From the NCBI GenBank assembly GCA_007130885.1, contig SLRQ01000072.1:1-64000 (forward strand): a stretch of 64,000 nucleotides of DNA, read 5' to 3'. Both the position numbers and the translations under genes were made by a program. The notes below the pieces were generated by a model, which was given only the letters and a program-made list of their open reading frames with translations, made no database searches and had not been told where the DNA came from. How positions within the stretch are numbered: the stretch's first letter is position 1; the number at the start of each line of letters is the position of its first letter. Positions 33,151 through 41,593 of this stretch are shown one piece after another. Source of the stretch: Deltaproteobacteria bacterium (lineage in GTDB: Bacteria > Myxococcota > Myxococcia > SLRQ01).

Positions 33151-33459
33151 ATGGCCAATGCAAGGGCTGGTAAGAAGAAAGTGACCAAGAAGAAGGTGAC
33201 CAAGAAGAAGGCTGCTACCAAGAAGAAGGCCGCCAAGAAGAAGGCCACCAAGAAGAAGGCCACGAAGAAGAAGGCCACCAAGAAGAAGGCCACCAAGAAG
33301 AAGGCCACGAAGAAAAAGGTGACCAAGAAGAAGGCCACGAAGAAAAAGGCCACGAAGAAGAAGGCCGCCAAGAAAAAGGTGACCAAGAAGAAGGCCGCCA
33401 AGAAGAAGGCTGCCAAGAAGCCTGCCGCCAAGAAGAAAGTGGCCAAGAAGAAGAAGTAG
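33151..33459 (+). CDS. Histone H1-like Lys/Ala repeat protein
   Basis: A 102-aa protein, more than half lysine, built from 5-residue units of the KKKAT/KKKVT/KKKAA type after a short start (MANARAGKKK). It resembles the histone H1-like C-terminal tails found in some bacterial nucleoid proteins (for example AlgP/Hc1-like repeats), which bind DNA through charge and stay unfolded. There is no folded domain or signal peptide. The gene has its own strong promoter and an AGGCTC-type weak ribosome site (GGAGGC). Its DNA is itself a short-period repeat, prone to length change. A role in condensing DNA is inferred from composition. Confidence 0.72.
   Translation: MANARAGKKKVTKKKVTKKKAATKKKAAKKKATKKKATKKKATKKKATKKKATKKKVTKKKATKKKATKKKAAKKKVTKKKAAKKKAAKKPAAKKKVAKKKK
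33163..33456 (+). repeat. 15-bp low-complexity coding repeat
   Basis: The gene body is a run of near-identical 15-bp units of the AAGAAGAAGGCCACC type, with variants that change Thr to Val or Ala. It lies wholly within the H1-like gene. Copy number may vary between strains by slippage. Confidence 0.8.
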
Positions 33460-33480
33460 CTAGTAGACCATCAAGGTAAA

Positions 33481-33508
33481 ACCGGCAGGTGGTCAATCTC
33501 TTGCCGGT
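33481..33508 (+). terminator. Possible terminator after the H1-like gene
   Basis: ACCGGCA (33481-33487) pairs with TGCCGGT (33502-33508) over a 14-nt loop, 22 bp after the stop codon. Only TAGTTT follows, so the U-tract is short. Confidence 0.4.
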
Positions 33509-33788
33509 AGTTTGGGGTGTGCTGGCGGTATCCGCTTCCTCATTCGCCGGTAACGTGGTCCAGGGCTACGTGTCCTCCACGTCCGTTCGCCAGACGCGAG
33601 ACGCCGACGCGACTCGACCAACCATCCGCCCCGCAAGACGCGATCGGGGACGGGGATGGCCTTTTGCGACAGGCTCTTTGCCGGGGCGACTGTGTTTCGG
33701 TGCTCGAGAGGGTTTCGTGACGCCCTCTGTATTTAAGGAAGCTGCCTGCGCGCGCTTCAGGTAACCTGGAGTTGATGGAGGTTCCGGT
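33509..33788. other. Intergenic region without a supported gene
   Basis: About 280 bp between the H1-like and RqcH-like genes. A 91-codon frame covers it but has no recognisable motif, signal or ribosome site. A GGAGGT ribosome site (33777-33782) at its end serves the next gene. Confidence 0.5.
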
Positions 33789-35303
33789 TTGAGCCTGTCC
33801 ACCGCGGAGATAGTCCAGGTCGTCGAGGAGCTTTCGTACCTCGAGGGGCTTGTAGTTCAGCGCGTCTGGGCCCCCGAGCACTTGACCGTGGTGCTGCGGC
33901 TTCGCGGAAGAGGCCGAACGCTGTTCCTTCTCATTTCGGTCGAGCCGAATTTAACCCGTTTGCACCTTGTGAGCGAGCGGCCGCGTCCCGCCGGCGAGCC
34001 GGCTCCCCTCCAAGCGGCTCTGCGAGCCGAGCTAGAGGGGCTGCGGCTGCAAGCTGTGCGACAAGAGCCGGGAGAGCGTTTGGTCGAGCTGCTTTTCTCC
34101 CGCGGGCAACCGGCTCCTGGTCGGAAGCAAGAGGGGCATGATCGGAGAGTCGTGGCGGAGCTTTTCGGCAGGTCCGGCAACATATTCATTCTCGATGAGG
34201 AAAGCCGGGTGCTCCACGCCGCGAGGACGAGTATCGGTCGGGAGAGGGACAACCGGCCCGGAAGGCCTTATCAGCCCCCAAAGCCGGCACGAGAGGCTGC
34301 TTCCGGCCATGCCCGGCGGTCGCGTTTTCAGCAGCGGGAGCCTGGAGCAGCGGAGCCGTTTCCTGTCAATGATCAGGCGGAGGCGCTCTACACTCCCTTG
34401 ATCGAGAAAGAGCGGTCGGAGAGGCGCAGGCGCCGGATCGAGCGTCCTCTGACCACCATGCTCAAGAGGAGCAAGCGGGCGCTCGCCAAGCTGGACGAAG
34501 AGGAGCGACGTGCCGGCATGGCGGAGACGTACCGCCGCTACGGCGAGCTTCTCAAGCCTTCGCTGCACCTCATCGAGCGGGGCGCCGAAGAGGCGAAGGT
34601 AATCGACTGGTATGCCGAGGGAACTCCCGAGGTTGCGATACCGCTTCGCGAGGACCTGTCGCCCAAGGAAAACATGAGTCGTTACTTCGCTTTACATCGA
34701 AAGCTTCGGACGGCATCCGAGCACATTGAAGGCCGGCGTCGCCTCCTTATCGAGCGCCAATCAAGGACGGCCAAGCTTCTCGAGATGGTGCGGGAAGCCG
34801 AGGGAGAGGGCGACCTCGCGGAGGCCGAGCGCGCCGCCGCCGGTTTGGGCGTCGTGCCGCGGGAGGCTGCCGGAGATGAGCGGGCCCGAAAGCCGAAGCC
34901 CGAAGCGAAGTCTCCTTATCGGCGGTACTCGAGCGCGACAGGCAGGCCTATCCTAGTGGGTCGCGGAGCGGTGGAGAACGACGAGCTTACTTTCAAGGTA
35001 GCCCGCGGCAACGATGTTTGGGTTCATGTTCGCGGCTACGCGAGCTCCCATGTGGTCATACCCGTCTCCGGCTACGGCGAGCCCGACGAGCAGACGCTCC
35101 TCGATGCGGCTACCTTGGCGGCTTACTTCTCGAAAGCTCGCGGCGAGGCCGTCGTCGATGTGGCGTGGACCTTCCGCAAGCATGTGCGAAAGTCCAAGGG
35201 GGCGCCTCCAGGTAAGGTCGCCGTTTCACAGGAGCGGGGGCTGATGCTGCGGCTGGAGAAAGACCGGCTGGATCGGATTTTGAAGAATTCTGGACGGAAC
35301 TGA
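33789..35303 (+). CDS. rqcH: NFACT protein, RqcH-type ribosome quality-control factor
   Basis: A 504-aa protein with an NFACT-N start (TAEIVQVVEELSYLEGLVVQ), a middle coiled region (about 205-365, for example 'RSKRALAKLDEEERR'), and an NFACT-R C-terminus: 'PYRRYSSATGRPILVGRGAV', 'NDVWVHVRGYASSHVVI' and 'VAWTFRKHVRKSKGAPPGKV'. Known RqcH binds stalled 50S-peptidyl-tRNA and adds C-terminal Ala tails. It is somewhat shorter than the usual 560 aa. A fibronectin-binding role is the older name for the family. The start is TTG at 33789; GGAGGT 6 nt before it decides this. Confidence 0.86.
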   Translation: MSLSTAEIVQVVEELSYLEGLVVQRVWAPEHLTVVLRLRGRGRTLFLLISVEPNLTRLHLVSERPRPAGEPAPLQAALRAELEGLRLQAVRQEPGERLVELLFSRGQPAPGRKQEGHDRRVVAELFGRSGNIFILDEESRVLHAARTSIGRERDNRPGRPYQPPKPAREAASGHARRSRFQQREPGAAEPFPVNDQAEALYTPLIEKERSERRRRRIERPLTTMLKRSKRALAKLDEEERRAGMAETYRRYGELLKPSLHLIERGAEEAKVIDWYAEGTPEVAIPLREDLSPKENMSRYFALHRKLRTASEHIEGRRRLLIERQSRTAKLLEMVREAEGEGDLAEAERAAAGLGVVPREAAGDERARKPKPEAKSPYRRYSSATGRPILVGRGAVENDELTFKVARGNDVWVHVRGYASSHVVIPVSGYGEPDEQTLLDAATLAAYFSKARGEAVVDVAWTFRKHVRKSKGAPPGKVAVSQERGLMLRLEKDRLDRILKNSGRN

Positions 35304-35465
35304 TGCAAGAGATGAGGGACCTGTGATAGGTTGACTCGAAATATCAGCGCACCTGTCTCTTGAAGCCTTGGCGAAGCCTGCAAGTTGGTGCCCGCCGCGG
35401 GCTGAAAAACCCTTTGGGGGAGGCTGAGCGTTACTCGCGCTCTTTCTTGTAACAACGGAGTTGCC

Positions 35466-36671
35466 ATGAAACTTGAATGCCGCCCCGCGAACCACTGGAT
35501 GGTCGTCTTGGCTGTGCTTGGTCTCATTGTTTACCTGCCTCGTGGGGCGGTGGCGGAAGACGCCGAGCGGGCTCCTCCACCGGGCGCGGGCATCGAGGAA
35601 GCCGAGGAGATCGTTCAAGAGGAGCCCATCGAAGATGTGACCGAGGTTGTGGCCGAGGAGGTCGACGAGGCCGTCACCGAGGTCGATGCCGAGCCGGAAG
35701 ACACGGACAAGCCGGAGAAGCCGTCTGATGACAAGCCCTGGGGCGTCTCGGTCAACGCCGGCACCAGCTCCAGCATGGCCATGTTCCACCCGACCGAGTA
35801 TGTTCGAAGCTACAATCGCTCGCATTCCCTGTCTCTGGGCGCTCGCGCCACCTACAGGATCAACGGCGCCATCTCGGCAAGGCTAGGCGCCGGCGGGGCT
35901 TACCATCTCGTAAACCCCAAGGATCTTAGCGGTAGAAGATTCTTTTTGTCGGATCCCTCGCTTGGGATCTCGCATGGCAACATCTTTCGAGACGAAGAGT
36001 ACACGGGCATAGGGCTGTCCGGAGGATTGGGAGCCGGTTTCGGTTTGTCTCCCGCATCGCGCTACTGGAACAGGTACGGCAGCCTCTCCGCCAACCTCAG
36101 CGCGAACCGCCCGTTCCTGGACAGAAAGATAACCGCGAGCTGGAGCTTCTCCGCGGGCGTCTCGTTTACACGCTACACCAGCCCCACGGTCTCCAAGGTG
36201 TCCGACGACGGCCTGGACATGGCTCTTGCCAGAGCGGACGGAAGCGAGCTGCTGGCCGGCGACTTCAACCTCGTTGCCGGAAACGCTCAGCTCGGCAGCC
36301 TCGGTAACACGTTTTCGCTGTCCTTCCGTCCCATGTCGGATCTGACCGCCAACATCTCCTTCGGAGTCTCTCACTCTTATAGTTACTGCCCTCCCATCGA
36401 TCACCTCACCTCGGAAGCGGAAGACCACAGGGGCGATCGCATCGTCCGCCAGGGTGATGTTTGCCGTAGCGACGGCATGACGGGCAGCTTCGGGGCAAGC
36501 TACAATCTGGGTGACGGCTACAGCCTGTCGGGCAGCTTCAACTCGGCGCAGCCGTTCTTTGCTTACAGGGGTACCGAGCTTACAGAGGAAAGCCGTACCC
36601 TCCGCTTCCCATGGTGGGATCCGGATCTTCACATGACATCGTTCCAACTGCGTGCCAGCAAGTCGTTCTAG
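35466..36671 (+). CDS. Predicted outer-membrane beta-barrel protein
   Basis: A 401-aa exported protein. The signal peptide ends near residue 30 (GAVAE). It is followed by a Glu/Asp/Pro-rich linker (31-95) and then alternating hydrophobic strands rich in Gly, Ser, Tyr and Asn, such as 'LSLGARATYRINGAISARLG' and 'GLSGGLGAGFGLSP'. The chain ends in SKSF, with a terminal Phe as in barrels recognised by BamA. No family name can be given. It is 67 bp upstream of the lipoprotein metalloprotease gene and may help it act at or cross the outer membrane; this is inference from neighbourhood. Confidence 0.7.
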   Translation: MKLECRPANHWMVVLAVLGLIVYLPRGAVAEDAERAPPPGAGIEEAEEIVQEEPIEDVTEVVAEEVDEAVTEVDAEPEDTDKPEKPSDDKPWGVSVNAGTSSSMAMFHPTEYVRSYNRSHSLSLGARATYRINGAISARLGAGGAYHLVNPKDLSGRRFFLSDPSLGISHGNIFRDEEYTGIGLSGGLGAGFGLSPASRYWNRYGSLSANLSANRPFLDRKITASWSFSAGVSFTRYTSPTVSKVSDDGLDMALARADGSELLAGDFNLVAGNAQLGSLGNTFSLSFRPMSDLTANISFGVSHSYSYCPPIDHLTSEAEDHRGDRIVRQGDVCRSDGMTGSFGASYNLGDGYSLSGSFNSAQPFFAYRGTELTEESRTLRFPWWDPDLHMTSFQLRASKSF

Positions 36672-36738
36672 CGCGCTTCGATTTTTCCCGCCTTTCCAAA
36701 GCCAAGGCATTGCTTTCCATTCAGCAGGAGGATCATCA

Positions 36739-39700
36739 ATGAAAGCTCTTCACCAAGCACTCGCAACGGTGTTGACGCTGGCGTTTTTCGTTGGATGTGC
36801 CCAGGACGTGGGCGACATCAACCGCGTTCAGCCGAACTTCGTGCGCAAGGCTGATTTCGAAGGCGAGTGGTACATTCGCCAGACCGTGGCCGATGTCGGT
36901 CCCATGGCCGACTTCACATTCAAGGGCATGCAACTCGAGATGGACAAGGTTCGGTGGGAGATCACCGAGAACCTGCTCATCGCATACCGCGCCCATGAGC
37001 GGTATCCGGGCCTCAACCCGCTCGTCGATCACGACGCTAAGCGGATCGGCGATACGCCGCAACAAGAAGGCGTCGACGACGGGCACTACAGCGACTTCTA
37101 CAAGGACGCGCCCATAGCCGCCTATAGGATCCAGACTCACTTCGACATCCAGCGGCAGTACAACCCCGCGACCGGTGAGCAGACGAACGTAATCATGGAG
37201 AACATGAGCGACAGGCCCTGGCATGAGCGCGAGTTCATGAGGGTCGATTGGTCGCAGAATCAGATAAGCAACCTGACCGGCGATATTCTAAAGGACGACA
37301 TCAGGTGGCCGGATGCTTGCCCCAGCTTCATCGACCTTGCCCAGTACATTCCGGCCGACATGGACGGCGACTGGGCGTTCAAGATGGAGAAGCTGGTGGA
37401 CGGCGACGAGTGGGCCCCTCACATCTACGATCCCACCGATCCGGACTTCTACGCGGATGATCGGCCTGATTATGTCGACTTCACCAACAGGATCTTCGTG
37501 CAGCCTCCCATGCTCCAGTATCCGCTCGGAGACGGAACGTTTGCCTGCATAGCGGCCTGCTATCTCATCTCCGGCTACAACGATTGCACCAGCCAGGAGA
37601 TCAAGGTTCGGACGTCCATCCTGCGTGTTCCCGAGGAGCGGACCTTCCACCCGAGGCCGTACAGCGAGCACGACATGATGAAGTTCGGATACTTCCGGAC
37701 CGAGCGCAAGCTCTATCACCGTCGTCTCGGTGAGCGTGATCAAGGCTTCCTTCGCTACGCCAGCATACACGACATCTGGGAGACCGCTTACGACTCCGAC
37801 GGCGAGGTGTTGCCTTACGCCGAGCGTCAGCCCAAGCCCATCTACTATACTCTTTCGGCGGGCTACCCCGAGGAGCTGACCGAGGCCGCCGAGCGGATCG
37901 CTGCTGACTGGTCTCGCGCCTTTGCCAGGGCCGTGGCCGGTGCGCAGCAAAGAAGCCTCGACTCCGTCATGGCCGACTTCCCAACGGACGACGGCAACGG
38001 CAACTATGTCAACGAGGGTCTGTTCCGAATCAACTACAACGAGGACGGCAGGGCTCAAGTAGGCGATCTTCGCTACAACTTCATGTACTGGGTCGATAAC
38101 CCGCACATTGGGGCGCCCCTTGGCTATGGGCCTTCATCCGCCGACCCCGAGACCGGGGAGATCATCTCGGCGCAGGCCTTCATCTACGGCGCGTCGCTGG
38201 ACACTTACGCACAGCATGGCATGGAGGTCGTGCAGGCGCTGATGGGCGAGTACGACGTCGACGAGCTGACCCGAGGCGAGGACATCAGGAGGCTCATGGA
38301 GGAGTACACCGACAACGTCGCTCCTCGAGGGATCTTCAAGCATAGCTGCCAGTATCATGGCCTCGACGAAATGGATCTTCACGAGATCCCGCTGGACGAG
38401 ATTCGGCTCGAGAACAACCCCAAGTACGAGGCTCGCTTCGAGGCCATGCGCCAGATCGGACTGGACGATGCTCTCTTCGAGGGCCGGGAGTCGCGTCTGA
38501 AGCGCCTCGAGGGTACGCCATTCGAGTCCATGATGGTCAACAACGAGATCAGGGCGGCTCTGCCGAGCTTGGATCTGGCCACTTCAGAGAAGAACGCCCA
38601 GGTGGTGGCGGCGGCTCGTCCCCATACCACTGACATTTTCAGCACCATGCGGATGGATCGGATTCGGCAGGACTGGGCGGGCCAGCACAGCGTTTGGCTG
38701 AACCAGTTCGATGATCCGGCCGTGTTCGGGCTCGCCATGTACATCAAGGAGAGGATGGAGGAGGACGGCTGGACGCACGATGACGCGTACCAGTACATCC
38801 GCCAGGAGATCTTCGCGTCCGTGATGACCCACGAGGTCGGGCACACGGTGGGGCTCCGGCACAACTTCCAGGGCACCTTCGACTCCATCAACTACTTCGA
38901 CGAGTACTGGGATCTGCGCGGGGAGAACCTGCGTCAGACCGTGGCCACCGTAGGTGACCTCCAGGAGATGAGCACGCCCACCCAGAACCAGATCGATGGA
39001 CGCATGGGCGATTATCAGTACTCCTCGGTGATGGACTATACGGGCCGCTTCAGCAACGACATGCAGGGTCTGGGTCGTTACGACGAGGCAGCCATCATCT
39101 TCGCCTACGGCGGGGCGGTGGAGGTCTTCGATAGCGTGGGAAGCCAGTTCCGTGACCGATACTTCAGAAGGTATTCCGACGGCTCGCCGCTATTCGAGGA
39201 TCGCCTCTCTCCCGCGTACGAGCACATTCTCGACGTCAAGCACTACACGCGCATTCCATACCTGATGGGAGACGGCGACCCCGATCTCGGTATCGAGCGT
39301 ATGAGACAACGGCGGCTGTTGCCCTACTCCACCGTGAAGGAGATGAGGGATCCCTCTCATCCGCAGCATGACAACCGCTGGGTGGAGGTCCCTTACATGT
39401 TCTGCACGGACCACGAAAGAGGCCTGAGGGGCTCTTGTCATCCGTGGGTCATGGGCGCTGACCTTTACGAGCAGGCGCGCTTCCTCATCGACGGCTGGAA
39501 GAACTACTACTGGCTTAGCCACTTCCGCCGGGATAGGTGGGGCTGGATGGCCCAGACAAGGCTGCAGGCTTCGTTCAACCGGTTCGCCTACCTCCCCAAC
39601 TTCTATCAGCACTGGCTGTGGGGAGTGCATGTCGACCGCACAGTCACCGACGTCGTGCAGCGCGACTACATGATGCTCGCCGCGGTAGAGGGGGTCAACT

Positions 39701-40617
39701 TCCTGGCGGAGGTTCTGTCCACCCCGACTTACGGCTCCTACTACCATGACGAGGACACCAACACCTACCAGTGGAGCCGTTACTACAGCGAACGGCCCGA
39801 TGCCGATCTGTTCGTCCAGCGAGGCGTGGGACGGCGTCCGATGTCGAGGTATGACGTCAATGCGGGCCTCATGTACCACTGGTACCAGGAAGAGGCGGGC
39901 CACTTCTGGGATTACATTGCGGCTTTGTTCGCGCTGTCGGAGGCTACCGCGCGGGTGGCCGGGGTTGATACCCAGGCGGACTTCCAGAGCTTCCACATCC
40001 CGTACTACATCGTATGGAACGAGCAGATCGATCGGCTCTACGGCGGCATCTTCGCGTTCAATTCGCCGCCCACGCAGAGGGTCATGGGCGAGGATCTTCC
40101 GGGTGAGCTGAGCCCTGGCGACGTCGAGAGGGCACGGACTTTCGCTCCGCGTCTCATCGACGGGGAGATCGTTCATAGGCCCCTGTTCGACATGCTCAAC
40201 TCCACCTCGTTCGATGACGACATCGATCCGTACCCGGACGACCCGATCGTGGTGCCGTATCAGACATCGAGCCAGCGTCTGTACGCTCTCATCTACGGTA
40301 TGTTCGGCTTCACCAGCCTTCTGGACCTGGACTTCGCCGAGCAGCATCGCATCTTCCGGCTAGGGACGGGGCGTGAGATCCAGCCCGCGGAAGGCTGGGA
40401 GCTGATTACGTTCAGCAACCCCTTCTCCGGAGTCCAATACGGTGCGCTGCACAATCCCGACGCCGAGAAGAAGACCGCCGCCGTGATGATGATCGAGCAG
40501 GCCCACGACATGGAGAACCGTGTCGCCGCGGGTGAGCCGGAGTGGCGTCTCACTCAGATCGTGGATTGGCTCGAGGTCATGGCCGGCATCGCCGACATCT
40601 ACGGTGAGGTGCGGTAA
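36739..40617 (+). CDS. Large zinc-dependent lipoprotein metalloprotease
   Basis: A 1292-aa protein with a signal segment and lipobox FFVGC (C20), so membrane-anchored. The zinc site is HEVGHTVGLRH (698-708), matching HExxHxxGxxH of metzincin-type proteases, and 'VMDYTGRF' about 130 residues later contains the Met of a Met-turn-like 'SSVMDY'. The remainder carries many Trp/Tyr/Asp-rich segments but no other domain I can name. Similar zinc-dependent lipoprotein metalloproteases (DUF5117/DUF4953 type) occur in deltaproteobacteria. A good AGGAGGATC ribosome site precedes the ATG. It lies between the barrel gene and an excellent terminator, suggesting a two-gene transcription unit. Confidence 0.82.
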   Translation: MKALHQALATVLTLAFFVGCAQDVGDINRVQPNFVRKADFEGEWYIRQTVADVGPMADFTFKGMQLEMDKVRWEITENLLIAYRAHERYPGLNPLVDHDAKRIGDTPQQEGVDDGHYSDFYKDAPIAAYRIQTHFDIQRQYNPATGEQTNVIMENMSDRPWHEREFMRVDWSQNQISNLTGDILKDDIRWPDACPSFIDLAQYIPADMDGDWAFKMEKLVDGDEWAPHIYDPTDPDFYADDRPDYVDFTNRIFVQPPMLQYPLGDGTFACIAACYLISGYNDCTSQEIKVRTSILRVPEERTFHPRPYSEHDMMKFGYFRTERKLYHRRLGERDQGFLRYASIHDIWETAYDSDGEVLPYAERQPKPIYYTLSAGYPEELTEAAERIAADWSRAFARAVAGAQQRSLDSVMADFPTDDGNGNYVNEGLFRINYNEDGRAQVGDLRYNFMYWVDNPHIGAPLGYGPSSADPETGEIISAQAFIYGASLDTYAQHGMEVVQALMGEYDVDELTRGEDIRRLMEEYTDNVAPRGIFKHSCQYHGLDEMDLHEIPLDEIRLENNPKYEARFEAMRQIGLDDALFEGRESRLKRLEGTPFESMMVNNEIRAALPSLDLATSEKNAQVVAAARPHTTDIFSTMRMDRIRQDWAGQHSVWLNQFDDPAVFGLAMYIKERMEEDGWTHDDAYQYIRQEIFASVMTHEVGHTVGLRHNFQGTFDSINYFDEYWDLRGENLRQTVATVGDLQEMSTPTQNQIDGRMGDYQYSSVMDYTGRFSNDMQGLGRYDEAAIIFAYGGAVEVFDSVGSQFRDRYFRRYSDGSPLFEDRLSPAYEHILDVKHYTRIPYLMGDGDPDLGIERMRQRRLLPYSTVKEMRDPSHPQHDNRWVEVPYMFCTDHERGLRGSCHPWVMGADLYEQARFLIDGWKNYYWLSHFRRDRWGWMAQTRLQASFNRFAYLPNFYQHWLWGVHVDRTVTDVVQRDYMMLAAVEGVNFLAEVLSTPTYGSYYHDEDTNTYQWSRYYSERPDADLFVQRGVGRRPMSRYDVNAGLMYHWYQEEAGHFWDYIAALFALSEATARVAGVDTQADFQSFHIPYYIVWNEQIDRLYGGIFAFNSPPTQRVMGEDLPGELSPGDVERARTFAPRLIDGEIVHRPLFDMLNSTSFDDDIDPYPDDPIVVPYQTSSQRLYALIYGMFGFTSLLDLDFAEQHRIFRLGTGREIQPAEGWELITFSNPFSGVQYGALHNPDAEKKTAAVMMIEQAHDMENRVAAGEPEWRLTQIVDWLEVMAGIADIYGEVR

Positions 40618-40645
40618 GCCGTTTTGACCTACAGTCGGAATAACG

Positions 40646-40684
40646 CATGGCCCCTGCCCTATGTGGCGGGGGCCATGTTTTTTT
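40646..40684 (+). terminator. Strong intrinsic terminator
   Basis: A 12-bp stem (ATGGCCCCTGCC at 40647-40658 with GGCGGGGGCCAT at 40665-40676, one G-T pair) has a 6-nt loop and is followed after one G by a run of seven T (40678-40684). It lies 29 bp after the metalloprotease stop codon. Confidence 0.9.
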
Positions 40685-40736
40685 GTGCGCGAAAGTCTCT
40701 TCCGCAAGGCGGCAAGCGGTACTACATTTGTTCTTG

Positions 40737-41567
40737 GTGAAAGCGAACCGACAGCTATTGCTGCCTCTGGATCTGCCCGCGGAAGGCGGCAAGCTCGCGC
40801 GTGGTCTTCGAGAGCGCGCCGGGCGTGGTGGTGCCGCGTATCAAGAAGACCGCCGCATACTTCCATCGCTGGAGGATGTTCGACACAAAGGTCAGGTGCT
40901 GGCCGACGGTCTTCGAAGGCGGCTCGGTCACGAGGTGAAGGTCCTGGTCACCGACAACCGTTCATCCTTGGTGACCGCCAGGTGGGATGACCGGACAGGG
41001 CGGTATGTTTTTCGCGTGCATCACATGTTTCTCGATGCCGAAACCGAGACGATGGACGCGCTTTCCGACTTCGGTTCGGGCAGTCGCAAAAAGACGGCGG
41101 GACGAGTTCTAGATTCCTTCATTGCTCGCAATAGGGATCGGATTCGAAAGGACCCCGCGTCCGGGCCGAGGGCACCATCTCCTCCCAAGGGTCGCCATCA
41201 CGACCTTCAGGCCATCTTCGACGGCATCAACGAGGAGTACTTCGACGGGAAGGTGGCGGCTCGAATTGGTTGGGGAAGAGGTCGTGGCGAGAAAAGGCGG
41301 CGCCGGTCGATAAAGATGGGTAGCTACGTTCATGATGCCCGCCTGATCCGGGTCCATCCCGCGTTGGACCGGCCCGAGGTCCCCGGCTATTACGTGGCGT
41401 GGGTGGTCTTCCACGAGATGCTTCATCAGGTGGTCCCACCCGTGAAGCGAAATGGTCGAACATACTTCCACCCCGTCGAGTTCAGGACGCTCGAGCAGTC
41501 CTATCGTCATGCCGATGAGGCGCAGGCATGGGAGGATCGTAACTTCGACCTACTGCTGCGAGGCTAA
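40737..41567 (+). CDS. SprT-like zinc metallopeptidase-fold protein
   Basis: A 276-aa soluble protein. The C-terminal half has 'LQAIFDGINEEYFDGKVAAR', 'IGWGRG', 'GSYVHDARLIRVHPALDRPE' and then the zinc motif HEMLH (226-230) with a later His in 'HPVEF' and 'YRHADEA'. This is the SprT/YgjP-like zincin pattern. The first 130 residues are an unassigned region with 'FRVHHMFLDA'. SprT-like folds include DNA-protein crosslink proteases, but no DNA-binding domain is seen. The GTG at 40737 (VKANRQ) is the proposed start because it lies past the upstream terminator; ATGs farther upstream would begin within the terminator stem. Confidence 0.72.
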   Translation: MKANRQLLLPLDLPAEGGKLARGLRERAGRGGAAYQEDRRILPSLEDVRHKGQVLADGLRRRLGHEVKVLVTDNRSSLVTARWDDRTGRYVFRVHHMFLDAETETMDALSDFGSGSRKKTAGRVLDSFIARNRDRIRKDPASGPRAPSPPKGRHHDLQAIFDGINEEYFDGKVAARIGWGRGRGEKRRRRSIKMGSYVHDARLIRVHPALDRPEVPGYYVAWVVFHEMLHQVVPPVKRNGRTYFHPVEFRTLEQSYRHADEAQAWEDRNFDLLLRG

Positions 41568-41593
41568 GGGCCCGCCGCGAAATAACCTGTCCG

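Noticed and set aside
33099..33446. Long minus-strand frame with Phe/Leu/Ala repeats
   Set aside because: It is the complement of the Lys-rich repeat gene (AAG codons read as CTT). The plus strand has the promoter and ribosome site.
33489..33764. 91-codon frame after the Lys-rich gene
   Set aside because: No motif, signal or ribosome site; overlaps a hairpin.
39190..40347. 385-codon minus-strand frame over the metalloprotease
   Set aside because: Shadow frame; no ribosome site and no family pattern.
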